From assembly GCA_934513205.1 (NCBI GenBank), contig CAKSWU010000004.1, positions 89,764 through 153,763 on the forward strand: a stretch of 64,000 bases of DNA. Direction: 5' to 3'. A program made the position numbers and the translations under genes. Below are positions 7,004 to 15,254 of this stretch, piece by piece. Each line of letters begins with the position of its first letter. Position 1 is the stretch's first letter. This stretch comes from an uncultured Faecalibacterium sp. (lineage in GTDB: Bacteria; Bacillota; Clostridia; Oscillospirales; Ruminococcaceae). Below the pieces are notes generated by a model. The model saw nothing but the letters and a program-made list of their open reading frames with translations, was not told where the DNA came from and ran no database searches.

Positions 7004-8515
7004 TTACCAGAACCAGTAACGCTTCTTGAAAGCAATGTAGGCCGCCCCGATGATCACGATCACTACGCCGCCCGCAATGAAGAAGGTCCAGTTGATGTTG
7101 GCGAACTTCAGGTTCTGGTTGGTCAGCAGATAGCGACCAGCCGTGTCGGCGGTGATGATGCCGTCGGTATAGCTGTTCAGGTACTGCCACTTGCCGGAGA
7201 CCGAGTTGTACAGATACAGGTGGGAATAGGTGCTCTTGTCCAGATCAATGCGCACCGAGCAGGGAAGCGCATGCCCCTTGTCCAGCTCAAACTCAATGCC
7301 CTGCTCGGTCTCAGTCAGGGTGAGCAGGGTGTCCAGATCACTGGTGGTGCTGCGGACGCCGCTGCCCGCGATCTGCAGCGTGTAGCCATCGCCCACCACG
7401 CACAGGGTCTTGCCGGTGGTGCGCAGCGCATTGAAGATCTCGCCGGTCACAGTAGGCACTTCGGACTGGTTAAAGACCAGCTCGTTGTCCTCGCTGTTCT
7501 GGATGGCTTTGACGATGGGGTCCATCTCCAGCGGGGCATCGTTGCCTGCGGTAGAGTCGTCACCGGACGCATCGCCCGAGGACGAGGATGCCGAAAGGTT
7601 GACGATGACCGTTACCATGGCAGAGGCCGTGCCGTTGGACACGGTGATGGAGGTCGCACCGGCACCCACTGCGGTGATCACACCGGTGGGGCTTACGGTG
7701 GCAATGTTGCTGTTGCCGGACTTGAAGGTGAACTTCTGCGATGCCGACGAGGGCGAAGCTTTTGCGGTCAGGGTGCGGGTGGCACCGGGTTTCAGCACTA
7801 CATAAGAGGGGTTCACGGTGACGACCTGCCCGCTGTTGGAAGAGCCGGTGCTGCCAGTCCCATTGCTGGGAACGCTGATGACCGTGACGGTGGTGCTGGC
7901 AGTTACGGAACCGCAGGTGGCAGTGATGGTGGCGGTACCCGGTGCGATACCGGTGACACGACCAAAGCTGTTCACCGTGGCGACCTTTTCATTGGAAGAA
8001 GTCAGAGTGACGGTGGCATAGTTGGATGCGGAAGAAGGCCGCACCTGCAGGGAGGCGGAGACCGAGTTGCCGACATAGAGGGTGTTGGAGGTCAGCGAAA
8101 GGTCCATCTCAGTGACGATCATGGTGGAGTCCATGGAGACCGCAATGGTATAAGCGCAGATCTGGTTGCCTGCGGCTGCGGTGATGCGGGTGGTGCCAAC
8201 GCCCACAGCCTGCACCACGCCGGTGCTGCTGACCGTCAGGATGGACGTATCATCGGAGATGTAGACCACAGTGTCAGTAGAAGTGCGGGGACGCACGGTT
8301 GGAGACAGCTGCTGCGTGGAACCCAGCAGCATGTTGGAAGCATAGCTGCCGGTCTCGATGCTTTCGGCAGGGATATCCTGGCTCCACGGCAGGGTGACAT
8401 TGCCGAGGGCCAGACCCGTCAGCGGGGCAGCTGCCGAAGCAGAAAGGGCTGTGCCGCCCACCAGCAGGCAGAGCATTGCAGCGCAGACTGCCAGTTTTTT
8501 TGCGGTTGATTTCAT
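7004..8515 (-). CDS. Membrane-anchored surface protein with Ig-like (BIG2) domains
   Basis: A 503-residue exported protein. A signal peptide (residues 1-28, ending SASA) leads to a Ser/Thr-rich region with at least three BIG2-type repeats. Each repeat shows the typical phrase of the kind VATVNSFGRVTGIAPGTATIT (about residues 90-150, 160-215 and 235-310). An acidic/Ser linker follows, then a globular segment with Y-rich strands, and a C-terminal membrane helix (about 473-495) ending in KKRYWFW. There is no LPxTG, so it is held by the helix rather than a sortase. It is the last gene of a minus-strand export locus behind hlyD-like and C39-ABC genes. Function is unknown; adhesion or part of the export apparatus are both possible. 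Confidence 0.75.
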   Translation of the reverse strand: MKSTAKKLAVCAAMLCLLVGGTALSASAAAPLTGLALGNVTLPWSQDIPAESIETGSYASNMLLGSTQQLSPTVRPRTSTDTVVYISDDTSILTVSSTGVVQAVGVGTTRITAAAGNQICAYTIAVSMDSTMIVTEMDLSLTSNTLYVGNSVSASLQVRPSSASNYATVTLTSSNEKVATVNSFGRVTGIAPGTATITATCGSVTASTTVTVISVPSNGTGSTGSSNSGQVVTVNPSYVVLKPGATRTLTAKASPSSASQKFTFKSGNSNIATVSPTGVITAVGAGATSITVSNGTASAMVTVIVNLSASSSSGDASGDDSTAGNDAPLEMDPIVKAIQNSEDNELVFNQSEVPTVTGEIFNALRTTGKTLCVVGDGYTLQIAGSGVRSTTSDLDTLLTLTETEQGIEFELDKGHALPCSVRIDLDKSTYSHLYLYNSVSGKWQYLNSYTDGIITADTAGRYLLTNQNLKFANINWTFFIAGGVVIVIIGAAYIAFKKRYWFW

Positions 8516-8575
8516 GTTTTGTATACCTCTTTGGGTGGTTTGAAACGGGCTGACCGGGCAATGCGCAGCGGGTCC

Positions 8576-9688
8576 TTAGCGGAACAGCACGCCCAGAGCT
8601 TCCATTGCATACTCAAAATAAGTGACATGATCGTATTCCACACGGGCGGTAACGCTCATGCCGTTGGAAAGATCTACTTTGTCACCGCTCCTGCTCACAA
8701 CATAGGTCGTGTCGGGCTTGATGGTCATTTTGTAATAAGAAGCGCTGGAGCTGGCGGTCACATCACTGTCGATGGAGGTAACAACACCGGTCAGGGTGCC
8801 GTAGGAATACTCGGAAAGACCGGTGATGGCGATCTTACAGGGGTCACCCTCATGCAGCAGGGGACGATCGTTCACCGTTACCATGGCAACGATTTCCAGA
8901 TCGTCGTTCTCACTTGCCACGGTTGCCAGCGGGGAACCGGCGCTGAGCACCATGCCCTCCTTATAGGGAGTGTCCATGTGGATGGTGCCGGAGGTGGGAG
9001 CATAGATGTAGTAGTCGTTGGCACCCGTGCTCAAAGCCTCCATCTGAGCTTTAAGATTGTCCACGTTGGTCTGGGCGCTGGTGATGCTCTGCGAGATGGA
9101 CTGCATGGTGGAGTAATAGAGAGCTTCCAGCTCGCTCTGGCTCTGCTCCATCAGGGTCTTGATCTGCGCATCGGAGTAACCGGCTGACTGATAAGCCGTG
9201 GCGTCAAAGGTCTTTTGAGACACCTGACTCTTGTAGGTCTCATACTGATAGTAGTAGGGCTGGTCCTCGGGGTTCGTCTCGCTGAAATAGTTGGTATCAT
9301 CCTGCACGCATTTCAGCAGCTTGTTGTACTGGTCCAGCTGAGTTTGATAGATCTTCAGCTGACTTTCCAGGTTGTCCTGCTGCATGTCCAGATCGGTGCT
9401 CTTGATGTGCGCCACCAGATCACCCTCGTTGACATAGCTGCCCTCGGAGATATACAGCTCGGTGATGGAACCGGAGTAGCTGGACATGATATAGGTCTTG
9501 TTGCTGGCCTGCACGGTGCCGGTGTTCTGGCTTACATAGATGCGGTTGGTCTTTGTGCTCCAAACCACTAGAAACGCCATGAACAGCCCCACCAGAATGA
9601 GAAAAGCATAGCCGAACGGGGGCAGCTTTTTCTCCAGCATGATGCGGCGATCCTGCAGGTCAGACAGGTTCTGAACATTCATCGTCAT
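8576..9688 (-). CDS. HlyD-family membrane fusion (adaptor) protein
   Basis: A 370-residue protein with a short cytoplasmic N-terminus, one membrane helix (about residues 27-46), and a split biotinyl-lipoyl domain (YIMSSYSGSITELYISEGSYVNEGD, then YIYAPTSGTIHMDTPYKEGM). A long coiled-coil hairpin with Tyr/Gln-rich helices lies between (about 95-215), and a beta-barrel C-terminus follows. This is the HlyD/MFP plan that couples ABC exporters to extracytoplasmic release. It starts two bases after the stop of the GyrI-like gene, whose last codons carry its GGAG site, so translation is coupled. The nearby C39-peptidase ABC transporter is the expected partner. Confidence 0.9.
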   Translation of the reverse strand: MTMNVQNLSDLQDRRIMLEKKLPPFGYAFLILVGLFMAFLVVWSTKTNRIYVSQNTGTVQASNKTYIMSSYSGSITELYISEGSYVNEGDLVAHIKSTDLDMQQDNLESQLKIYQTQLDQYNKLLKCVQDDTNYFSETNPEDQPYYYQYETYKSQVSQKTFDATAYQSAGYSDAQIKTLMEQSQSELEALYYSTMQSISQSITSAQTNVDNLKAQMEALSTGANDYYIYAPTSGTIHMDTPYKEGMVLSAGSPLATVASENDDLEIVAMVTVNDRPLLHEGDPCKIAITGLSEYSYGTLTGVVTSIDSDVTASSSASYYKMTIKPDTTYVVSRSGDKVDLSNGMSVTARVEYDHVTYFEYAMEALGVLFR

Positions 9689-9690
9689 AA

Positions 9691-10140
9691 TTATTTGGTC
9701 TCCATAAACACGTCAACCACAGCCTCATCGTCGTCCTGATTGACAAAAATGGTATAGGTGTCGCCGGTCAGAGTCTGGTCGTTCTCAAAAGCATGGATCT
9801 GCAGCTTGGAAGCAGCCAGCTGGCTCTGGGACATGGGGCCGGTGTAGTGAGCATACAGACAGTTCTTTACGCGCAGAACAGCATCCATGTGATAGCCCTG
9901 CTCCATTTGAGGAATGAACTGGGTGGCCTGCTGCAGCAGGCAGAACTTCATTTCATGGTTCGAGCTGAAGGTGATGGATTGTACGATAGGGCCGATGGGC
10001 ATGGCACCATTGCTCTTGATGAAGTTGTGCATCTGGGTCAGTACCAGCTGCATGCTGCCCATTTCTTCCGGATGAATCTCGCGGGACAGCACGTTGGTCA
10101 GCTTGAGGGTCTTGTTTTCAGCAACTTTGATCTCATTCAT
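9691..10140 (-). CDS. GyrI-like / AraC-effector-binding-domain small protein
   Basis: A 149-residue soluble protein. The C-terminal half (NCLYAHYTGPMSQSQLAASKL, then GDTYTIFVNQDDDEAVVDVFME) has the pattern of the GyrI-like small-molecule-binding fold: the central HYTGP strand and the final Y-x-I-F-V plus acidic strand. There is no DNA-binding domain. Stand-alone GyrI-like proteins can bind or hydrolyse small ligands or act as inhibitors. The ATG at 10140 is chosen for its AGGGG site; a longer frame runs back through a terminator hairpin and is rejected. It sits between an ABC peptidase-exporter and its HlyD partner, an unusual place. Fold assignment is by eye. Confidence 0.5.
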   Translation of the reverse strand: MNEIKVAENKTLKLTNVLSREIHPEEMGSMQLVLTQMHNFIKSNGAMPIGPIVQSITFSSNHEMKFCLLQQATQFIPQMEQGYHMDAVLRVKNCLYAHYTGPMSQSQLAASKLQIHAFENDQTLTGDTYTIFVNQDDDEAVVDVFMETK

Positions 10141-10198
10141 AATAAAATACCCCTGTTTTTCAATGATTATTTCCTCGTTGGAGGATAAGATACGAACA

Positions 10199-10234
10199 TA
10201 AAAACGTGCCCGGAGGCTTTTTGCCTCCGGGCAC
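10199..10234 (-). terminator. Terminator or attenuator between C39-ABC gene and downstream export genes
   Basis: A perfect 12-bp GC-rich inverted repeat (10206-10217/10223-10234) is followed on the minus strand by five T residues. It would stop or reduce transcription from the ABC gene into the GyrI-like, HlyD and BIG2 genes. Confidence 0.75.
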
Positions 10235-10248
10235 ACCATTGCGAGGCA
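10230..10248. repeat. 19-bp direct repeat, copy 1 (downstream of C39-ABC gene)
   Basis: Identical over 19 bases and in the same orientation to 12574-12592, which lies inside the peptidase coding region. Here it is non-coding, just after the gene and next to the terminator. Confidence 0.8.
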
Positions 10249-10312
10249 TTGTCACCTGAGATGGCAGACCATCCTGTGTTCAGATGAGCATTCCCGGACA
10301 GCAGCGATGCTG

Positions 10313-12643
10313 TCAGTAGGTGATGGACTCACCATCGTCATCCTCTTCCACAACGGCAGCTGCCACAGCGGCCTTGGGCGCTTCTTTCTTCTTGCGGTAG
10401 ATACCCTGCTGCATATTCCACAGCTCGGAGTAACGGCCTCCCTTCGCCAGCAGTTCATCGTGCGTGCCGCGCTCCACGATCTTGCCGTGATCCATCACAA
10501 GGATCAGGTCACAGTCGCGGACAGTGGACAGACGATGCGCCACGATCAGCATCGAACGATCTGCAAGCTCGTTGTAGATCATGTTGAAGATCAGGTTTTC
10601 GGTGGCAAAGTCCAGATTACTGGTAGACTCGTCCAGAATGTAGAGATTGGAATTTTTCAGGAAGGCGCGTGCCAGCGCGATGCGCTGCTTTTCGCCGCCG
10701 GACAGACCATTGCCGGCTTCTTCCAGATAGGTGTTGTACTGCAGCGGCAGGTGACGGATGAAGTCGTGAGCATCCGCTTTCTTGGCGGCTTCCTTGACCT
10801 CGTCCAGCGATGCATCCATGCGGGAGACGCGGATGTTGTCGTAGATGCTCTTGCTGAACAGCTCCACGTTCTGCGGCACATAGGAGATGGCGCGGCGCAC
10901 CGAAGCATTGGTGTACTCTGCCAGATTCACGCCGTTGAAGTCGATCTCGCCGTCCTCCGGCTCGTAATACTTCAGCAGCAGCTTGGTGATGGTGGACTTG
11001 CCGCTGCCGCTGCTGCCCACCAGAGCCACCTTTTTGCCGGCAGGAATGGTAAAGCTGACGTGGTCCAGCGCCGGAGCGCGGTTGCCGTAGCGGAAGGTGA
11101 CGTCCTTGAACTCGATATCGCCCTCCACCTTTTCCAGATCGCTGCGGTCCTCATCGCCGGCGATCTCAGACGGGTAATCCATGATCTCGGTCAGACGCTT
11201 CATGGAGATGCTGGCTTCCTGAATCTGCATCTGCAGACCGATCAGGTTGCTCAGGGGGGAGGTGAAGTAGCCAGACAGGGTGCTGAACGCCATAAAGCTG
11301 CCCAGCGTCATCTCACCGTTCAGCACCTGACTGATACCCACATAAGTGGTCAGCATGCTGAAGCCGGTGGAGATGAAGGAGGAGATCAGACTCTGGGTGC
11401 TGCTGATCTTGCTGGACCGCAGGCTGATCTTCAGGCTCTTGATGTACTCGCGCTCGAGGTTGTCCATCTCGGTGTCCTCGTTGGCGTTGCACTTGACGGT
11501 CTCGATGCCGCGCAGGCTCTCGATCATCTGGCTGTTCAGCGCGGCAGACTGCACCATGGTCTCTTCGTTGATCTTCTTGTAGGGCTGCTTGTAGATCAGC
11601 ACCAGCAGGATGCTGACCAGCGCCATGAACAGGGAAATGGAGAACAGGGTGGAGTTCATCCGGAACAGGATGATGCCGGTGATGATGGCCATGGAGATAT
11701 CCATGATCAGACTCAGCGCAATGCTGGTGAAGATGGACTTGATGGTGTTGGCATCGGAATAACGGGTGGTGATGTCACCGGTCTTGCGGGTGGCAAAAAA
11801 CTTCATGGGCAGCTTGAAGATGTGCCCGAAGTAGCCCAGCATCAGCGGGATGTCGATCTTGATGGAAAGGTAGATCAGGACCCACTGCCGGACAAAGCCT
11901 ACCAGCGTGTTGGTGATGCTGACCAGTGAGAATACCAGGATCAAGGTCACCAGAAGGTTACTCAAGCCATAAGGCAGCACCTCATCCATCAGGATCTTGT
12001 TGAACATGGAAGAGGCAATGCCAAGGATCGTCACGATGAGAGAACCAAGAATCGCATAGGCAAAGAGCTTTTTCTGGGGCAGGAGCAGATCGAGATACCG
12101 CTTCATCATGCCGCCTTTTTCGATCTTACCGCCCTTGAACTCCGAGGTGGGGTTCAGCAGCAGCAGAACGCCGGTAAAGCTCTTGTAGAACTCGTCCAGA
12201 CTGATTTTTTTCAGCTCACAGGCAGGGTCGCCGATGACAACGTAGTCCTTGCACTTATGCTTTTTGCCGTTTTCAGAAGCCTCTTTGGCAGCCTCCGATT
12301 CCTTCAGCATGTGCTTGCGGCGCTCGCCGTCGTCTTTGATGGTGGTCTTTTTAAAGACGACTACGAAATGGGCCAGACCCTGCTCGGTGATGACCTGAGC
12401 GATGCATGGCAGGGAAAAATCACTCAGGAAATTCTCGCGGTCTACGCGGACAGCCGCTGAGGTAAAGCCCAGCTCGTTGGCAGCCTTCTGCAGACCAACA
12501 AGGTTCGTGCCTTTCAGGTCAGTACCCATCATATCGCGCAGGCGGGTGATGGTGACTTCCTTTTTGTAATGGAGGCACACCATTGCGAGGCAGGCAGCGG
12601 CGCAGTCAGTGCTGTCGTGCTGCCGGACGTAGGTATAACGCAT
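10313..12643 (-). CDS. Peptidase-containing ABC transporter (C39 family, bacteriocin/peptide exporter)
   Basis: A 776-residue transporter of the PCAT type. The N-terminal C39 protease (residues 1-150) shows the oxyanion Gln8, the nucleophile Cys14 in QHDSTDCAAAC, His92 in LAHFVVV and Asp139 in VIGDPA. Six membrane helices follow (about 190-480), then an ATPase with Walker A GSSGSGKST, Q-loop YVPQN, signature LSGGEKQ and Walker B LYILDEST. Such proteins remove double-glycine leaders and export the peptide. A lysine/glutamate-rich insertion of about 33 residues (98-131) separates the catalytic His and Asp and is not usual. The C-terminus adds an Ala/acidic tail. The start at 12643 follows AAAGGAAG; the longer frame upstream is rejected. 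No leader-peptide gene was found nearby. Confidence 0.93.
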   Translation of the reverse strand: MRYTYVRQHDSTDCAAACLAMVCLHYKKEVTITRLRDMMGTDLKGTNLVGLQKAANELGFTSAAVRVDRENFLSDFSLPCIAQVITEQGLAHFVVVFKKTTIKDDGERRKHMLKESEAAKEASENGKKHKCKDYVVIGDPACELKKISLDEFYKSFTGVLLLLNPTSEFKGGKIEKGGMMKRYLDLLLPQKKLFAYAILGSLIVTILGIASSMFNKILMDEVLPYGLSNLLVTLILVFSLVSITNTLVGFVRQWVLIYLSIKIDIPLMLGYFGHIFKLPMKFFATRKTGDITTRYSDANTIKSIFTSIALSLIMDISMAIITGIILFRMNSTLFSISLFMALVSILLVLIYKQPYKKINEETMVQSAALNSQMIESLRGIETVKCNANEDTEMDNLEREYIKSLKISLRSSKISSTQSLISSFISTGFSMLTTYVGISQVLNGEMTLGSFMAFSTLSGYFTSPLSNLIGLQMQIQEASISMKRLTEIMDYPSEIAGDEDRSDLEKVEGDIEFKDVTFRYGNRAPALDHVSFTIPAGKKVALVGSSGSGKSTITKLLLKYYEPEDGEIDFNGVNLAEYTNASVRRAISYVPQNVELFSKSIYDNIRVSRMDASLDEVKEAAKKADAHDFIRHLPLQYNTYLEEAGNGLSGGEKQRIALARAFLKNSNLYILDESTSNLDFATENLIFNMIYNELADRSMLIVAHRLSTVRDCDLILVMDHGKIVERGTHDELLAKGGRYSELWNMQQGIYRKKKEAPKAAVAAAVVEEDDDGESITY
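12574..12592. repeat. 19-bp direct repeat, copy 2 (inside C39 domain coding region)
   Basis: Encodes part of CLAMVC just after the catalytic Cys of the C39 domain. It is identical to 10230-10248, about 2.3 kb away on the far side of the gene. Confidence 0.8.
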
Positions 12644-12913
12644 AGATGCTTCCTTTTGCTTTATAGAAATTTTATTCAAACGGCAATGCGGTCTCCCCCC
12701 ATGGGAAAGACGGAACACTGCAGATCTGACGAAACAAAAAAGAGTTGCTGTTGCCAGAAAAAGACGGACGACAGCTTATGGATCTGCGTGGGCTCTTTTG
12801 GAAAAATGCGCACAAATTCCCTAAAGAACATAAGAAGTATAACACAATATGACAGGTTCTTCAAGGGCTCAATTTTTAAGAAGGGGTGAAAGCTGGTTCC
12901 CTCCCCACAAAAC
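12644..12913. other. Intergenic stretch between C39-ABC gene and tRNA-Asn
   Basis: About 270 bases without a credible gene on either strand. An AT-rich section before the ABC start has a possible -10 (TATAAA, minus strand, about 12660-12665). No double-glycine leader peptide ORF with a ribosome site was seen. Confidence 0.5.
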
Positions 12914-12945
12914 AAAAACAGCAATGCTCCCATGGAACATTGCTG
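12914..12945 (-). terminator. Terminator of tRNA-Asn
   Basis: On the minus strand an 8-bp stem plus three further pairs (12919-12930/12934-12945) is followed by a T run. It lies three bases beyond the encoded CCA end. Confidence 0.75.
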
Positions 12946-12948
12946 CAA

Positions 12949-13025
12949 TGGCGCCTCTTGCCTGACTCGAACAGGCGACACCCTGATTAACAGTCAGGTG
13001 CTCTAACCGACTGAGCTAAAGAGGC
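12949..13025 (-). tRNA. tRNA-Asn (GTT anticodon)
   Basis: A full cloverleaf reads on the minus strand from 13025 to 12949. The acceptor arms GCCTCTT/AAGAGGC pair over 7 bp. The D-arm contains AGCTCAGTCGGTTAGAGC and the anticodon loop CTGTTAA gives GTT. The T-arm contains GTTCGAGTC, and a genomically encoded CCA is present. Confidence 0.97.
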
Positions 13026-13090
13026 AGATCACTGATGTGACTGCAAGAAACATTATACCGCATAGGAAGGAGTTTTGCAAGCCTTTTTGC

Positions 13091-13135
13091 AAAAAAAGAC
13101 CAAAACGGCGAAAAAAGCAGTTCGCCGTTTTGGTC
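13091..13135 (-). terminator. Strong terminator of typA
   Basis: A perfect 15-bp stem (13098-13112/13121-13135) is followed on minus by seven T residues. A second 11-bp GC stem (13145-13155/13168-13178) lies just upstream of it, giving a tandem structure. Confidence 0.9.
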
Positions 13136-13217
13136 GATAAAGAACGGCCCCGAAAGGTCCGCAGACATTTCGGGGCCGCAGGATGATATCATGGGAAAAG
13201 AAAACTGCAAAAGAAGC

Positions 13218-15041
13218 TTACTTCAGCTTGCTCTTGGCCTTCATGCGCTGTTCATGGTTCAGGATCTGCTTGCGGATGCGCAGGTTCTCCGGAGTGACCT
13301 CCAGCAGCTCGTCCGGAGCCAGGAATTCCAGACAGCCCTCCAGGCTCAGTTTGCTGATGGGGATCAGGCGCAGAGCATCGTCCGAGCCGGAAGCGCGGGT
13401 GTTGGTCAGGTGCTTGGTCTTGCAGACGTTGACGTCCACATCCTCGCCAGAGGCGGTGTAGCCGATGACCATGCCCTCGTAGACCTTCTCGCCGGCACCG
13501 ACAAGCAGGGTGCCGCGCTGCTGCGCGTTGAACAGACCGTAGGTGACCGCCTCGCCGGTCTCAAAGCTGACCAGAGAACCGGTGGAGCGGTTGGCGATCA
13601 TGCCGGCCCAGACATCATAGCCGTCAAAGATCTGGTTGATGATGCCCTCGCCGTGGGTATCGGTCAGGAACTGGTTGCGGTAGCCGAACAGGCCGCGGCT
13701 GGGCATACGGAACTCCAGACGGACACGGTCGGTGCCCAAAGACTCGATCTGCTGCAGCAGCGCCTTGCGCTGGCCCAGACCGGTCATAACAGCACCCTGA
13801 TACTGGGCGGGCACGTCGATGACCACATGCTCCATAGGCTCGTAAGTCTTGCCGTCGATGACCTTGGTCAAAACGTGCGGGGGAGAGACCTGCAGCTCAT
13901 AACCTTCGCGGCGCATGGTCTCGATCAGGATGGACAGGTGCATCTCACCACGGCCCATAACGCGGAAGGAGTCGGTCGTGGGGGAGTCCTCCACCTTCAG
14001 AGCAACGTCCTTCAGCAGTTCCTTCTGCAGACGGTCGCGGATCTGACGGCTGGTGACGTACTTGCCCTCACGGCCTGCCAGCGGGCTGTCGTTGACCGAG
14101 AAGGTCATCTCAACAGTAGGATCGTTGATCTTCACGAAGGGCAGCGGCTCCACGTTGGAGGGGCTGCACAGGGTGTTGCCGATGGTGACGTCGGGCAGGC
14201 CGGAGAATGCCACGATATCGCCGGCGGTGATGTTGTCACACGGCTGACGGCCGTTGGCCTGGAAGTCGTACAGCTTGGTCAGACGACCACGCATCTTCAG
14301 GTCGGGGTTGTGCCAGTCGCAGACAACGACTTCCTCGCCCACCTTGGCGATACCGTTCTGGATGCGGCCGATGCCGATACGACCCACGAAATCATTGTAG
14401 TCCACGGAGGATACCAGCATCTGGAAGGGAGCCTCGGGATCACCCTCGGGCGGCTTGATGGTGCTCAGCAGGGTGTCGAACAGGGGGATCAGGTCGGTGC
14501 CGGGCACATCCGGGTCCAGGCTGGCGGTGCCGTCACGGCCGCAGCAGAACAGCATGGGGCAGTCCAGCTGCTCGTCGGTAGCACCCAGATCCATCAGCAG
14601 GTACAGCACCTCATCGATGACTTCTTTGATGCGTGCGTCGGGACGGTCGATCTTGTTGATGGCCACCACCAGACTCAGGTTCTGCTGCAGAGCCTTCTGC
14701 AGCACGAAGCGGGTCTGGGGCATGCAACCCTCGGCGGCGTCCACCAGCAGCAGAACGCCGTTGACCATCTTCAGCACACGCTCGACCTCGCCGCCGAAGT
14801 CAGCGTGACCCGGGGTATCGACGATGTTGATCTTAACACCCTTGTAGGAGCAGGAGCAGTTCTTGGCCAGAATGGTGATACCGCGTTCACGCTCGATATC
14901 GCCGCTGTCCATGACGCGCTCAGCCACGACCTGATTGTCGCGGAAGGCACCGCTCTGACGCAGCATGGCGTCCACCAGGGTGGTCTTGCCGTGGTCAACG
15001 TGAGCGATAATGGCAACGTTGCGCAAATCGTTACGAACCAT
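13218..15041 (-). CDS. typA: Translational GTPase TypA/BipA
   Basis: A 607-residue translation-factor GTPase related to EF-G that binds the ribosome and helps 50S maturation and stress growth. G motifs are visible: AHVDHGKTT (G1), the RGITI element, DTPGHADFGGEV (G3) and NKIDRPDA (G4). Domain II, the EF-G III/V-like domains (PTTDSFRVMGRGEMHLSILIE) and the BipA-specific C-terminal domain follow. The length equals the family norm. The ATG at 15041 is chosen because GAGAGG lies nine bases upstream; a TTG three codons earlier is possible but less well placed. It is monocistronic, ending at a strong terminator. Confidence 0.97.
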   Translation of the reverse strand: MVRNDLRNVAIIAHVDHGKTTLVDAMLRQSGAFRDNQVVAERVMDSGDIERERGITILAKNCSCSYKGVKINIVDTPGHADFGGEVERVLKMVNGVLLLVDAAEGCMPQTRFVLQKALQQNLSLVVAINKIDRPDARIKEVIDEVLYLLMDLGATDEQLDCPMLFCCGRDGTASLDPDVPGTDLIPLFDTLLSTIKPPEGDPEAPFQMLVSSVDYNDFVGRIGIGRIQNGIAKVGEEVVVCDWHNPDLKMRGRLTKLYDFQANGRQPCDNITAGDIVAFSGLPDVTIGNTLCSPSNVEPLPFVKINDPTVEMTFSVNDSPLAGREGKYVTSRQIRDRLQKELLKDVALKVEDSPTTDSFRVMGRGEMHLSILIETMRREGYELQVSPPHVLTKVIDGKTYEPMEHVVIDVPAQYQGAVMTGLGQRKALLQQIESLGTDRVRLEFRMPSRGLFGYRNQFLTDTHGEGIINQIFDGYDVWAGMIANRSTGSLVSFETGEAVTYGLFNAQQRGTLLVGAGEKVYEGMVIGYTASGEDVDVNVCKTKHLTNTRASGSDDALRLIPISKLSLEGCLEFLAPDELLEVTPENLRIRKQILNHEQRMKAKSKLK

Positions 15042-15214
15042 AAAATTCAACCTCTCTATTATTTAAAACTCATAAAATACGAACGAACGTCATACAATCC
15101 TAAGTTTATAACAGAACAGGGCGGTTTGTCAAGATTGTATAAAAAATTTTTGGAGCTTTCGGCAAAATGCCTGAGATTTTTCCGCCGATTTGTGCGGCGT
15201 GTACCTTTAAAATA

Positions 15215-15223
15215 TGTTATACT
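15215..15223 (+). promoter_or_regulatory. Extended -10 promoter of the MBL-fold gene
   Basis: TATACT (15218-15223) is preceded by a TG element, forming an extended -10, 31 bases before the start codon. No convincing -35 is seen. Confidence 0.5.
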
Positions 15224-15254
15224 TATGGCATAAAAAAGACCGGAGGTGCTTTTT

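Noticed and set aside
10141..10239. Upstream extension of the GyrI-like gene
   Set aside because: It crosses the terminator hairpin and the 19-bp repeat, and the AGGGG site favours 10140.
10252..12718. Long plus-strand frames opposite the C39-ABC gene (e.g. 10307-11929, 540 codons)
   Set aside because: They are antisense shadows of a gene with all family motifs; no ribosome sites or recognisable domains, and composition follows the reverse complement of helices.
12644..12718. GG-containing N-terminal extension (LSHGGRPHC) of the C39-ABC gene, considered as a leader peptide
   Set aside because: It is in frame with the transporter, has no hydrophobic leader pattern and no ribosome site; the real start aligns with C39 family starts.
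12660..12900. CRISPR or repeat array search across intergenic regions
   Set aside because: No regularly spaced repeats occur here or elsewhere in the window.
13191..15233. 680-codon plus-strand frame over typA
   Set aside because: Antisense shadow of an intact TypA gene; His/Gln/Val-rich sequence typical of mirrored high-GC codons.
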